Shown here in pieces: positions 11,786 through 22,419 of a stretch of DNA of 64,000 bases; positions within the stretch are counted from its first letter, which is position 1, and each line of letters begins with the position of its first letter. The position numbers were made by a program, and so were the translations under genes. The notes under the pieces are model-generated. The model ran no database searches. It saw only the letters and a list, made by a program, of their open reading frames with translations, and was not told where the DNA came from. This DNA is from Plantago ovata (lineage: Eukaryota; Streptophyta; Magnoliopsida; Lamiales; Plantaginaceae): NCBI GenBank assembly GCA_028274465.1, contig CM051457.1, forward strand, positions 75,056,496 to 75,120,495, given 5' to 3'.

Positions 11786-12041
11786 TGTAACGACCCGGCC
11801 CACTAACGGGCCGAGACCCAGCCCAACGGGCCGGCAAGGTTACTCATGGGCGCTCTCCGGGGTGATATGCTGGCCCCACAGACCAACACGGGTTCTAAAC
11901 CGCACACTTTGTCCTCACTCGTGCGCGCACCAGGAACTTCCCAGTGGGTCACCCATCCTAGAATTGCTGCAGAGCAAGCGCGCTTAACTCTGAAGTTCTT
12001 CTAGGTGGATTCCCGAAAAGAAAGGTGCACCTTATTGGTAT
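11786..12041 (-). repeat. TRIM LTR 2, truncated
   Basis: It matches LTR 1 up to TTATTGGTAT and lacks the last 48 bases or so that carry the TGTAACGCCCC terminus. Confidence 0.85.
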
Positions 12042-12069
12042 CTGTTTTCAAAATTCCTTCCTTGTAGCT
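12042..12069. other. 28-base filler between TRIM halves
   Basis: It is not TRIM sequence. About 20 bases (TGTTTTCAAAATTCCTTCCT) are also present in the Tekay LTR of element F at 60525-60545. Confidence 0.7.
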
Positions 12070-12373
12070 TGTAACGACCCGACGCACTAATGGGCTGAGA
12101 CCCGGCCCGTTGGGCCGGCTAGGTTACTCCTGGGCGCTCTCCGGGGTGATATGCTGGCCCCACAGACCAACACATGTTCTAATCCGTGCACGTTGTCCTC
12201 ACTCGTGCGCGCACTGGGAACTTCCCAGTGGGTCACCCATCCTAGAATTGCTCCAGAGCAAGCACGCTTAACTCTGAAGTTCTTCTAGGTGGATTCCCGA
12301 AAAGAAAGGTGCACCTTATTTGTATGAGTAGCGTTCTCAACCCTTTTAAGCCTCTGAAATCCGGGGCGTTACA
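12070..12373 (-). repeat. TRIM LTR 3
   Basis: 304 bp, full length, TGTAACGCCCC to CGTTACA on the minus strand. Confidence 0.87.
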
Positions 12374-12559
12374 ATCACCCCCTCTTAAATTATACAACGT
12401 CCTCGTTGCGCGCTGTCCCGAGACCAACCATCCGTGCAGGATTCTAGAGGTGGCCCCTACGGGCTCAAGAGGTGGCTCCCACCGTCGATACGGTGTAGCA
12501 CTTTGCCCCGTATGGCACTTAGTTCCTGCAGTTCCGGATAGTCCCGCTCTGATACCACT
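12374..12559 (-). promoter_or_regulatory. TRIM internal part 2 with primer site and purine tract
   Basis: 186 bp, nearly identical to part 1. Primer site TGGTATCAGAGC is at 12546-12557 (minus) and the purine tract at about 12374-12386. Confidence 0.85.
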
Positions 12560-12863
12560 TATAACGACCCGACCCACTAATGGGCTGAGACTCGGCCCGT
12601 TGGGCCGGCTAGGTTACTCCTGGGCGCTCTCTGGGGTGATATGCTGGCCCCACAGACCAACACCGGTTCTAATCCGCGCACTTTGTCCTCACTCGTGCGC
12701 GCACCAGGAACTTCCCAGTGGGTCACCCATCCTAGAATTGCTGCAGAGCAAGCACGCTTAACTCTGAAGTTCTTCTAGGTGGATTCCCGAAAAGAAAGGT
12801 GCACCTTGTTGGTATGAGTAGCGTTCTCAACCCTTTTAAGCCTCTGAAATCTGGGGCGTTACA
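12560..12863 (-). repeat. TRIM LTR 4
   Basis: 304 bp, full length, followed by the ATCCT duplication at 12864-12868. Confidence 0.87.
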
Positions 12864-13323
12864 ATCCTATTATAAAGGCCTTCTTGAACCGCAGTAGAGA
12901 AAACACCACTAAGTGATGTCGAGACTACCATGCTTAACTAAGTGCAATACATAAATGTGACAAGCCAAGCGAGAAAAACCTGAAACAAATTCATAGAGAT
13001 AAAGCATACGATTAATGGCATAGTTGGTTGATCTAACCAATAAAAAAGTTCAAAAAATTCGGCAATAAACTCCATATAAAACATGCAAGACTATCCTAGG
13101 AAAGCAGTAAACGTGCAAATGCAAAAAATTTCACGAGTTTATCATAAGCAAGATAAGTATAGAGATAACCAGTGATAACCTCCTCCCCAAACCTGAACGT
13201 CGTCGCTCGTCCCGAACGTCGAAAGTGGATCCAAGGTGAGAGCTAATGCTTGTATAAGTGACCTATAATACTCAATCAAACTCGTGAGATAAAATCTAAA
13301 GCGGTAAAGAAAGCGATAAAATC

Positions 13324-13341
13324 TCCGGGTTGCCTCCCGGA
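13324..13341 (-). ncRNA. Post-gag hairpin, element B
   Basis: On the minus strand TCCGGG-AGGCAA-CCCGGA forms a perfect 6-bp stem with loop AGGCAA, about 45 bases after the position of the gag-pro stop. Homologous hairpins in D and E have compensating stem changes and the same loop. Confidence 0.6.
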
Positions 13342-13384
13342 TAGCGCCATTGTTTAAAGTCTTTGACTCGACTCCTGTCTGCGC

Positions 13385-15524
13385 ATATCTCTTCTTTTTG
13401 CGGGTACTAGGCTTCCCCTTCATTGATATCCTTTCCATGCCACGAACCTGTGAATAAGAAAGAATATAGGCTGCAACACCACAGTAGTGAGTAATAATAT
13501 CAGGCGGTTCAGGCGGTTCAGGTGGATCAGGTATGGCTTGCAACACGTGTTGCTTGCCATTCACTTCGATGGTGCAAGTTCTTTGGTAGATATCCATTAC
13601 TGAGCGTAGTTTGGTCAAGAATGTTTGCCCTAAGAGTATGACATCCCCCGTTCCAGGTGCAGACACCGGCATAACTACAAAATTGGTGTATATAGATGCT
13701 TCACCAATCTTGACCAAAACATTTTTCACAACGCCCTCCGGTCTCATAAAGGATCCATCCGCCAGTTGTACAATAGCCCTTTGCCCAGATAGTTTTCCGA
13801 TGTTACTCTTTTCAAACACATTCAAAGGAATTATGTTTGAGTAGGATCCCGTACCTAGTGTGGCACGGACATCTTCAAGCTCACCAATCCCTACCTTAAC
13901 ATCGAAACTTTTAGGGAGTGGTTCGGGATCCTCTTGCTCCTCATCACTTGTGTCAGAACCTAGGCCCTTATCTTCTTCCTCAGCCTGTAGAAGTTCTTCC
14001 TTCATGCAGCACTCACACCTAACAACCTTCCTGATGGTGATTTCGTTAGGTACATCACTAGCTAATGTAATGGCATTCGACTTCACAGTGCTGCTAGGCA
14101 GTTTTCGGTCGATCAACTCTTGCATCTTTTGATGGGCAAGCCTAGTGCTCTCTTCCAACTTATCGAGCCTTCCCCTAGTCTTCTCAGAATCTTCTTCATA
14201 ACGTTTGAGAAAACTTTGTGTGTGATCAACCATCTTCTACAAGTTCTCCATCAGTAGTGCCGACTTCGACTTCGGTGGCTCTTTCGGAGCGGGGTTTTCG
14301 CAGTGATCATTACCATAGTTCAGCCTACTACAGTCTTGGTTAGGTCCATAAGTTTGGTTAGCCGGTGCATATCCTTGATTGTTACGGTATCCTCTTCTCA
14401 AAATCCACCTCGAGGATTCCTACCGTCTTGTCCGTAGCTAACTTCCTGAGTACCAAACTCCGTAGCAAAGGCTTCTTCTTCTCCTCCTCGAGCCTAGTTG
14501 CCATCATCGTATGCCAGCTCCGATCTACACATATGAGCCCCATGCCCATAGTTCTTGCATATTCGGCATACTTCGTTCGAAACAGTTGTTCCGGTGGCGC
14601 TCTTGAGGACTTGCTTCAATTCGTTGGTAAAGCACTCGAATTGATCCCTATTCCCCCTGTGCATAGGGACTTCTTGAGTCGGTGGAGCTTCAGGTCCACG
14701 TCTCCTAACCATTGCTCTTGGGTCCTTGAATTGCGAACCCTTAGCAACCTTTCGAAAACTGCCCAGACGGCTTCTGCGGTTTCCTCCCAAATATTGCCTC
14801 GGCATTGGAAATCCACCACTTGTTGGTTCTCGAAGGTTAGTCCATTATAGAAGTGTTGGACTAGGTCATAAAGTTCAAAACCATGGTGAGGGAACTTGTT
14901 CGTGAGATCTTGGAACCTCTCGAACGCGGTGTAGATGGTCTCATCATAGTCTTGCTAAAATCCAGTGATCTGCGCCTTAAGCGCGGTAGTCAGAGTGTGT
15001 GGGAAGTATTTCTCCATGAAAGCTGAAAAAACCTTTTCCCAAGTGTCCAGCGAGCCTGCTGGAAGAGAGCTCAGCCATGACTTGGCTCTGTCGCCAAGTC
15101 CCATAGCAAAAACCTTCATCCTCAACTCATCCGTTGTTATGTCAGCTCCGGGTCGTGGGAGTTGGTTGACGAAATCATCGATATCGTGCAAGTACCCCAT
15201 CACATCTTCCCTTGATAAGCCATATAACCTCGGAAGTTGCTGGAATGCGTGGTTCTTGATCTCCAGATCTCGGGTTGCAGACGAAAGAACTATCGCTGGT
15301 CCCCTCATACGATCCTTGGTGGGTTGTACCCATGCCTTCAATGGTCTAGCTTCTGCCATTCCGTCGATTTCCTCGAATAGACTAATTAGAGATTCAGAGA
15401 AATCAGTTTCCTCTATTTCCTCTAGTGCGCGCCTTTCAAGTAGTCGCCTTCTTTGGTGGTAGACTCTATCGATCTCAGCAATTGAATTAGCAAGCGGTGT
15501 TCCTGCAGAACGTGTATGCGGCAT
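13385..15524 (-). pseudogene. Element B gag-protease, broken
   Basis: Capsid/nucleocapsid precursor with aspartic protease. The start MPHTRSAGTP at 15524 matches the start of the E gag (MPRTRTGGP). The N-terminal 190 codons are open to a TAG near 14957; frameshifts follow. The capsid region (MKVFAMGLGDRAKSW, AFMEKYFPHT) is followed by a CX2CX4HX4C zinc knuckle (CRICKNYGHGAHMC, about 14530-14570), a coiled-coil-like stretch and the protease near 13840-13870. The protease motif reads LGTGS where D has LDTGS, so the catalytic Asp is lost. The terminal stop seen in D (TAG, 23545) is TAT here, which opens the frame into the hairpin and 3' domain. Clearly dead, but the family assignment is firm. 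Confidence 0.85.
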
Positions 15525-15672
15525 AAACTATCTGTGACAGACTAGGAAAAGTGATTAGAGACAAACTAGGAAAGCAGTATCAGAGAGAGATTAAAAAGGA
15601 AAACTAAAACTAATAGAATTAGGAATCTAAAGCTGTAAATATAAACAAATTAAACAGAAAAAAGGAGTATAG

Positions 15673-15690
15673 TCCCCGGCAACGGCGCCA
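15673..15690 (-). promoter_or_regulatory. Primer-binding site of B (tRNA-Asp)
   Basis: On the minus strand TGGCGCCGTTGCCGGGGA lies three bases from the LTR. It is complementary to the 3' end of plant tRNA-Asp, the primer usual for Athila elements. Confidence 0.9.
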
Positions 15691-15693
15691 ATT

Positions 15694-16942
15694 GGGTGAA
15701 CATGTCAGATTCAATCAAATAAATTTGTAATTAGCCAAAGGCAATCCACAACTACAACGAAAACCGTAGTGTAGTAGTAGAATGACTCGAGTGTCGTTCT
15801 CTCAGGACTATACTAGCTTTATCAAATCTAATTAAGAATATAAAACAGCAGATAGAAAGCAAAAGGGGGTTTCAAGCAGATAATGGAGATTGGTGATAGT
15901 ATGGTCCTTCTTAACATAATGGGTCGATAATCATGCATAAATTCCTCGGTCTTGCATAGAGATCTTTGAATCAATCTAGTGTCCTGTTGCAAGTATTAAG
16001 CACTACGAAGATAATTTGGTCTGACTAGTCAAACACGATTGTCCTAATGTGTTCCGTAATTATTCAACACTACGAAGATAATTGGTCTGATGGTCGACTA
16101 GTGTCCAATTGTGCATAATGGTCAATACAACATACGAGAATTTTGGTTACAACTTATCAACGAAATAAAGCAATGACACGTAGTATAATGCGCAATATAG
16201 CCATTAGCATGATTATCTTCCCTCTCTAAGAATTCACATACTACCACAAACGATAAGTTTAGCTACTCATAATAGGCATGCAATCAATAGAAATTATAGA
16301 AGAAAAGAAGATAAAATAAGTAGATAAAAACTGTAAGATACAAAGTTACCGAAGGTTGTCAATCTCCGGATGATTGCGATCCTACGCGCTCCAATCTGCT
16401 ATGAAAAAGCATCCCCTAAGCTATGGAACTCCCAGGACAGGCCCCGGGAAGTTCCTACCTAAAACTATAGAGAGAGGTGAGAAAGTAGGCTTGGAAAGAT
16501 ATGATTTTCGGAGAGAAAACTGAGCACTATATATAGGCCCGAAATTATCACGGGGCGGTTCGCCCCATGACTCCGGCGGTTCGCCCCACGCTTTTTTCGC
16601 GAAATTCCGCGTTTTCGACGCGGTTTTGGATTTCTTCACCTTTTCGCACTCGGTTTCTGACTTCTAGTGGCCTTCTAACCTCCAGATTCGACCCCTAGAC
16701 TCCAAGTCCTATCCAGAAACCTTCAGATACTCCAAATAAGCTTCTGGAACACCAATTCCTTGTGGACTTCAATATAATTGCCCGGAAATCTCCGAATTTC
16801 AACCATAACCTGTAATATAAAATCTAAAGGGAAACGTGACACTATTCAAACAAAATGTACTAAAATATAGCTAAATTAACATAGAGGATAGCTAAAATAG
16901 GTGAAAAAGACTCGAATGAAAGTGTAAAATACACATTCATCA
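15694..16942 (-). repeat. 5' LTR of element B
   Basis: About 1249 bp, ending (plus strand) CACATTCATCA next to the ATCAG duplication. The inner edge is altered (TTCACCC for TTCATCA). It contains two degenerate copies of an ACTACGAAGATAA repeat near 15995-16110. Confidence 0.87.
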
Positions 16943-16947
16943 ATCAG
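16943..16947. repeat. Target-site duplication of B, right (ATCAG)
   Basis: Matches 8980-8984. The A LTR continues immediately with TTGTAACC. Confidence 0.9.
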
Positions 16948-17407
16948 TTGTAACCAAAATTCTCGTATGTTGTATTGATCATTATGCACAATTGGACACT
17001 AGTCGACCATCAGACAAATTATCTTCGTAGTGTTGAATAATTACGGAACACATTAGGACAATCGTGATTGGCTAGTCAGACCAAATTATCTTCGTAGTGC
17101 TTAATACTTGCAACAGGACACTAGATTGATTCAAAGATCTCTATGCAAGACCGAGGAATTTATGCATGATTATCGACCCATTATGTTAAGAAGGACCATA
17201 CTATCACCAATCTCCATTATCTGCTAGAAACCCCCTATTGCTTTCTGTCTGCTGTTTTTATATTCTTAATTAGATTTGATAAAGCTGGTATAGTCCTGAG
17301 AGAACGACACTCGAGTCATTCTACTGCTACACTACGGTTTTCGTTGTAGTTGTGGATTTCCTTTGGCTAATTACAAATTGATTTGACTGAATCTGACACG
17401 TTCATCA
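16948..17407 (+). repeat. 3' LTR of element A, second part
   Basis: It completes the LTR begun at 8205 and ends CTGACACGTTCATCA, giving a full LTR of about 1240 bp. Minus-strand gag sequence of element C follows directly, so A was inserted into C. Confidence 0.87.
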
Positions 17408-18334
17408 CCTACTCACTCTACGACCGATTAGCTCTTGCATCTTTTGGTGTGCAAGCCTAGTACTTGCCTCCAATTGATCTAGACGAGCATTTGTCTTCTC
17501 CGAATCCTCCTCGTATCTCTTCAAAAATCCTTGGGTGAAATCTACCAATTTCTGCAAATTATCCAAGAGAGTAGCAGACTTGGATTGAGGTGCTTCGGCC
17601 TTAGGGGCAGGATTTCCACAATGGTCGTTTCCGTAGTTGCGATTACTACGGTCTACCCAGTAAACACTATCGTTTGCTAGATCCGATCTACACATATGAG
17701 CCCCATGTCCATAGTTCTTGCATACCCGGCAAAATTCATTAGGGAGAGTTGTTCCAACTGAGCTCTTGAGAACTTCATAGTTCTTGCATACCCGGCAAAC
17801 TTCTTGAGAGCTCTTGGCGAAGCACTCAAACCGATCCCCACTCACTCCATGCATTGGTATCTCCTTGTTTGGTGGAGCCTCACGTCCATGCCTCATAACC
17901 ATTGCCCTTGGATCCTTCAACTGAGATCCCTTAGCAAGCCTTTCGAAACACGCCAACACATCCTCGGCAGTCTCCTCCCAGATATAACCACGGCACTGAA
18001 AATCCACCAACAGTTGGCTCTCATACGTAAGACCATTATAGAAGTGTTGGACAAGATCAGAAAGCTCAAATCCATGGTGTGGGCACTTGTTCTTGAGGTC
18101 CTTGAACCTCTTGAGAGCGGTGTAGATGGTCTCATCATAATCTTGCTTGAAACCAGTGATTTGCGCCTTCAGCGCGGTAGTCAAAGTATGGGGAAAATAT
18201 TTCTCCATAAAAGCAGAAAACACCTTATCCCAGGTGTCGAGAGAACCGGCTTCCAGAGAGCCTAACCATGCCTTGGCCTTATCGCCAAGCCCCATAGCGA
18301 AAACCTTCATCCTCAGCTCATCATCCGTTATCCA
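17408..18334 (-). pseudogene. Element C gag fragment (oldest layer)
   Basis: A fragment of an Athila-type gag of about 300 codons, open on the minus strand. From its N-terminal side it reads MKVFAMGLGDKAKAW, the capsid core to FQCRGYIWEE, then a zinc knuckle CX2CX4HX4C (CRVCKNYGHGAHMC), and a predicted helical tail ending QKMQELIGR. A second, partial knuckle-like CRVCKNYE lies upstream of the first, from an internal duplication of roughly 60 bases. It is cut on the left by the end of element A and on the right by the D LTR. Neither LTR nor the remaining ORFs of C are in the window. Confidence 0.82.
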
Positions 18335-19627
18335 TGATGGACGCGTTGGTGTCGTGTTCCAAGGCGAATCAAATAAATTTGTTATTTAGCCAAAGGAAAT
18401 TCACAACTACAACGAAAACCGTAGTGTAGCAGTAGAATAACCTCGAGTGTCGATCTCTAAGGACTATAACTAGCTTTATCAAATCTAATTTAGAGTATAA
18501 AAACAGCAGACGATATAGCAAGGGTTTTTCTAACAGATAATGGAGATTGGTGATAGTATGGTCCTTCAAAGCATAACGGGTTAATAATCATGCGTAAATT
18601 CCTCGGTTTTGCATGGAGATCTTTGATCAATAAATTGTCCTGTTGTAATTATCAAACACTACGAAGATATAGATTCTGATAGGTCAAACACTATTTTCCA
18701 ATTGTGTTCCGTAATTATTCAACACTACGAAGATATAGATTCTGATAGGTTAAAGACCATTGTCCAATTGTGTGCAATAATTATTCAACAATACGAAGAT
18801 AGAGATTCTGCTAGATCAAAGAAATAAAGCAATAACACGGAGTATAATGCGCGATATAGCCATTAGCATAATTATCAACCCTTCGCTAAGAATTCACATA
18901 CTACCACCAACGATAAGTTTAGCTACTCATAGTTGTCATGCAATCAAAAGAAATCATAGAAGAAAACATGTTGAAAGATATATAAAAATAAGTAGAAAAA
19001 CTGTAAGATACAATGTTACCGAAGGTTGTCGGTCTCCGAAGAATCGCGATCTTACAAGCTCCAAACTGCTATGAAAAAGTATCTCCTAAGCTATGAACCC
19101 GCAGAACAGGCACTGGGATGTTCCTACCTAAAACTACAGAGAAAGGTGAGAGAATAGGTCTGGAAAAGTATGAATTTCGGAGAAAAACTGAGAAACTATA
19201 TATAGTGTTCGAATTTGTGTGGGGCGAAGGGCCCCACACACCGGGCCGCCTGGTGTGGGGCGATTCGCCCGGGAGCTTTTTTCGGGATTTTGCGCGTTTT
19301 CGACGCGTTTTTGGATTTCTTCCCCTTTTCGGACTCGGTTTCTGACTTCTAGTGGCCTTCTAACCTCCAGATTCGACCCCTAGACTCCAAATCCTATCCG
19401 GAAACCTTCAGATACTCCAAATAGGGTTCTGGAACACCAATTCCTTGTCAACTTCAATATAATTGCCGTGAAATCCTCATTTTTCAACCAAAACCTGTAA
19501 AATAAAAACTAAAGGGAAACGTGACACTATTCTAATAAAATGCACTAAAATATAGCTAAATTAACATAGAGGATAGCTAAAATAGGTGAACAAGACCTAA
19601 ATGAAAGTGTAAAATACACATTCATCA
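18335..19627 (-). repeat. 3' LTR of element D
   Basis: About 1293 bp. On the minus strand it starts TGATGAATGTG and ends CGCGTCCATCA. The promoter part has a GC palindrome cluster (19220-19275) directly upstream of CTATATATAG (19196-19205). The LTR is a diverged relative of the A/B LTR and contains a 66-bp tandem repeat. Confidence 0.85.
18657..18825. repeat. 66-bp tandem repeats in D LTR
   Basis: Units start at 18657, 18723 and 18789, each with CACTACGAAGATA followed by AGATTCTG and, at the end, AATTATTCAA. The third unit is partial. A and B LTRs have two looser units. Confidence 0.75.
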
Positions 19628-21094
19628 AACTCCCCAAACCGAACCTTTGCTTGTCCTCAAACAACTAAGCTAGACTCTAATGCAAAAAACAATGCAACAC
19701 ATAAATGGAGTCTCATGCCAAATAAAATGAACTAAGGAACTAATCTACCGAATCTATTAAAAAACATATGAACAAGAACCATATAAATCAGAGCATGAAT
19801 ATAGGTTGAAGAATACCTCGATTGACTCATACACATCCACATAAGCACTTATGTCAAGACAAGATAGTCTCTCGTAACATTCTCTACTTGGACCTAGTCA
19901 GTGACGACGTAAAGAAGTATGCTAAGATACGAATGGTCGTCCCGTGCCTATGAAACTGAGGACTTACTGTTGTTCACCAAGTTTAAGACTTTCCCTCAAA
20001 GAGGTCGAACCAGTACTGGCTCTCATCAAACGAAGGAGGGTTCCCTATAAAAGATAACACTCCCCTATTCTACCCATCTCTCAAGTAAAGTCTTAGGCTA
20101 TTCACCACTTCCTGAATGGTAGGACGAGGGTGGTCTAGAACAGATGACACTCAAAAACAAAAGACAAAAAATAGAAAATTACAACACGATTGCGAACATT
20201 ACAAGAATTGGAAAATGATTTTTTTTTCTTTTTTCCTGGAATTTTTCTTTCTTTTTTGTTTTCGATTTTTTTAGCCAGCAGTAGCACAACGAAAAGAGAA
20301 ACAAAATAACTCACAAACGACTTTCCCAAACCTATTCGAAAGAATAGGTTGGAGTACAAAATTTACGAAAAAGGAAAAATAAACTCCCTCCCTTTGTTTA
20401 CAAAATTTACGGAAATGAAAAACGAAAAACAAGTCTAATGATGGTGTAACCCCCTCCCCAAACCTATTCGGAAGAATAGGTTATAAACAAAGGATCACAC
20501 AACCTCACACTACCTCCTTCCTAGGCATTTTGCAATCTCAAAGCATGGTGAAGACTTGTTGCCTCTTAAGTACATAATTACTCGGGAAAACAACCATAAG
20601 ACCCTAACATGCATCATCCTATTATAAAGGCCTTCGTGAACCGCAGTAGAGAAAACACCACTAAGTGATGTCGAGACTACCAAGCTTAACTAAGAGCAAT
20701 ACATAAATGTGACAAGCCAAGCGAGAAAACCTCAAACAAATTCATAGAGATGAAGCATATGATTAATGGTATAGTTAGTTAATCTACCCAATAAAAAAGT
20801 TCAAAAAATTCGGCAATAAACTCCATATAAAACATGCAAGACTATCCTAGGAGGAATGCAGTGAATGCAACCTAAAAAACTAAGAAAGCAGTAAACGTGC
20901 AAATGCAAATGCAAACAAAGAACAAGATACTAATCAACACAAAGCCAAACAATACTTAACATCGCGGTTCACATCCCATCCCCCTTATGATTCTTAACCT
21001 AGCCCCTAGCAAAAGAGAATGAGTAATAAGAAGTGATACTAGATGTTACCGAACGGTTTGGCCTCGGTTGGCTGAGAGTGGACATGTGAAAAGA
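19628..21094 (-). other. Conserved non-coding 3' domain of element D
   Basis: No gene is present. It holds the polypurine tract complement (19628-19645), the AGGA-loop hairpin with a G-U pair (minus, about 19650-19664), the A/G tract (minus, 20219-20272), two CCTATTC-type hairpins (about 20334-20352 and 20461-20480), and the uninterrupted ATCCT site where a TRIM entered B. The part at 20860-21094 between this domain and ORF2 shows nothing recognisable. Confidence 0.78.
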
Positions 21095-22414
21095 CTAATC
21101 ATCGGGATGGTAATCCCCATAAAAGTCCCTCCACATGTCAGACAGGAGATCATCGGACTGCCGTAGAGCCTCCTGTTGCTGCTGGATGAGTTGTTGCTGC
21201 TCCCACCTTTGTTGCCTATCCTCTCGGCGATGCTCCTCGAATGTCTCCCAATCGCGGTTGCGCTGGGCAATGTGCCCGTCGAGGTCCGGTCGCAAGGCCG
21301 CGGTACTGGAATCAATTCTATCAAAACGACCGTCGAGGTAGGTCTGGAATTCAGAGAAGTCAAATCCTCTAGACCCCTGTGGTGCTCGAGGCGGTGCATG
21401 CGGTTCTCTATGGACAAATGGGATATCCGGGATTGGGGCTTGGGCTTCATCAGCCTCCATAGCATCCTCATAATCATTCTCAGTATCGGAATCGCTCGGT
21501 TGGAAGGGTGCTTCCACATCAGCAGCGGCAGCCGTGGGGTTCTTCAACTGATACCTAGCCAGCTGCACCTCAATAGTCGAGGGTGAAAGGGCAGCGACCT
21601 CGCAATCCCCCTCGTCAATGTCCTCGACTCCATGATATTTGCAGTAGGCAGTGATGAAGCTCGGAAAGATGAAGGGCTTCTTCTTCTTTTCCCAGTGGCG
21701 CTCATACTCTTCATACATGATGTGCCCGATGTCGATCCGATGTCTGTCTATCAAGCAGTAAAGGAGCTCGGCGTAGTTTGGTTGTATCCAAGTGTCATTC
21801 TTCCTAGGGATCAAGTTGAAGATGCAAAATTTCATCATCACCTTAGCTTCAATGCTAAGGTCGCTCTGACGGATCTGTGCAGGTTCTCCCCCGATTTCTG
21901 GATATCTGTACTCCCTGTTGCAGATCACGTCCGTAATATGTCTTCCTATCCCCCTAGAGGCCGTCGCATACAGGTAGGCATGGTCGCTCCCTGTGAACAC
22001 CTGATGCCCAAAATGGATGAATGAAGAAATGGACTCTGGTGTCCATGGTATTATCAGGCCTCGAACTAGTACCCCATTCTTCTCCTCGAGATCAGTGTAT
22101 CCAGTGTAGAACTCTTGGAGGAGGCTCATGTCGTACCCCTTGAACCTGTTGGAACTATACCAAACCCAATTCCTTCTTGATGCCAATCGGTAGAGCGTCC
22201 TATACCCCGCCGTTCCAGCTGCTGCCTCCGGAATATCAACCCTCCTGTCTGGAATGATCGATCTTCCCCCTTTGGCCATCTCCGCTTCGAGCCTTTGTCG
22301 GACTTCTATCGCAGCTAAAGACATCTCGTACATGTTGTGAGAAGGTTGGGAGCTTGATGCTACTCCCTTCCCCTTCTTGCTCGAGCCAGCTCTCCTGGAT
22401 CCTCTTGGAGCCAT
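21095..22414 (-). CDS. ORF2 of element D, 'putative plant transposon protein' type
   Basis: An intact frame of 439 codons from ATG at 22414 (MAPRGSRRAG). An earlier ATG gives seven more residues but lies across a probable splice acceptor. Residues 1-25 are basic and Ser-rich, possibly for nuclear or RNA binding. Residues 60-290 form the conserved globular part (LQEFYTGYTDLEE, VRGLIIPWTPESISSFI, LSIEAKVMMKFCIFNLIP). Residues 300-345 are acidic, and 370-439 are Gln/Glu/Arg-rich and helical, likely a coiled coil. E ORF2 has the same length, order and key motifs at low identity. Many plant proteomes annotate this domain as 'putative plant transposon protein' (to my recollection Pfam Transposase_32); its biochemical role is not known. 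No signal peptide or membrane segment is seen, so envelope function is unlikely. Confidence 0.78.
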   Translation of the reverse strand: MAPRGSRRAGSSKKGKGVASSSQPSHNMYEMSLAAIEVRQRLEAEMAKGGRSIIPDRRVDIPEAAAGTAGYRTLYRLASRRNWVWYSSNRFKGYDMSLLQEFYTGYTDLEEKNGVLVRGLIIPWTPESISSFIHFGHQVFTGSDHAYLYATASRGIGRHITDVICNREYRYPEIGGEPAQIRQSDLSIEAKVMMKFCIFNLIPRKNDTWIQPNYAELLYCLIDRHRIDIGHIMYEEYERHWEKKKKPFIFPSFITAYCKYHGVEDIDEGDCEVAALSPSTIEVQLARYQLKNPTAAAADVEAPFQPSDSDTENDYEDAMEADEAQAPIPDIPFVHREPHAPPRAPQGSRGFDFSEFQTYLDGRFDRIDSSTAALRPDLDGHIAQRNRDWETFEEHRREDRQQRWEQQQLIQQQQEALRQSDDLLSDMWRDFYGDYHPDD

Positions 22415-22419
22415 GATTC

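Larger units (their letters stand above)
11296..12863 (-). mobile_element. Dimeric TRIM (terminal-repeat retrotransposon in miniature)
   Basis: Four LTR copies of about 304 bp and two 186-bp internal parts with no coding capacity. Each internal part has a tRNA-iMet primer site next to one LTR and a purine tract next to the other, both reading on the minus strand. The order along plus is LTR-internal-LTR (truncated)-28-base filler-LTR-internal-LTR. The whole block is bounded by one pair of ATCCT (11291-11295 and 12864-12868), and the empty site is seen in D near 20616-20630. It therefore entered as one unit or was rebuilt in place afterwards. Confidence 0.88.
10244..13290 (-). other. Conserved non-coding 3' domain of element B (split by TRIM)
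   Basis: No gene is present. The polypurine tract complement AACTCCCCAAACC (10244-10256) and the hairpin GCTTGAGGACAAGC (minus, 10265-10278) sit at the LTR. The pyrimidine-rich stretch at 10846-10984 is the A/G tract seen from the other strand. One CCTATTC hairpin is kept (about 11039-11060); the second has lost its stem (about 11145). After the TRIM (11296-12863) the domain continues to the purine motif near 13180-13195 and the end of gag-pro. Confidence 0.78.
8985..16942 (-). mobile_element. Element B: Athila-type retrotransposon with gag-pro only
   Basis: A complete minus-strand insertion with two LTRs (8985-10243 and 15694-16942), a tRNA-Asp primer site (15673-15690), a broken gag-protease and the conserved 3' domain. 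RT, RNase H, integrase and the second ORF of D are all absent: gag-pro runs directly into the 3' domain near 13290. It is flanked by ATCAG duplications and lies inverted inside the LTR of element A, whose LTR is of the same family. It carries a TRIM insertion at 11296-12863. It is non-autonomous and would need polymerase in trans. Confidence 0.88.

Noticed and set aside
11468..12761. Paired frames of 111 and 150 codons on both strands in the TRIM
   Set aside because: They span LTR and internal borders of a non-coding element and occur because the sequence is GC-rich and duplicated.
15673..15690. tRNA-Asp gene
   Set aside because: Only the 18-base tRNA 3' end complement is present, next to an LTR; it is a primer-binding site.
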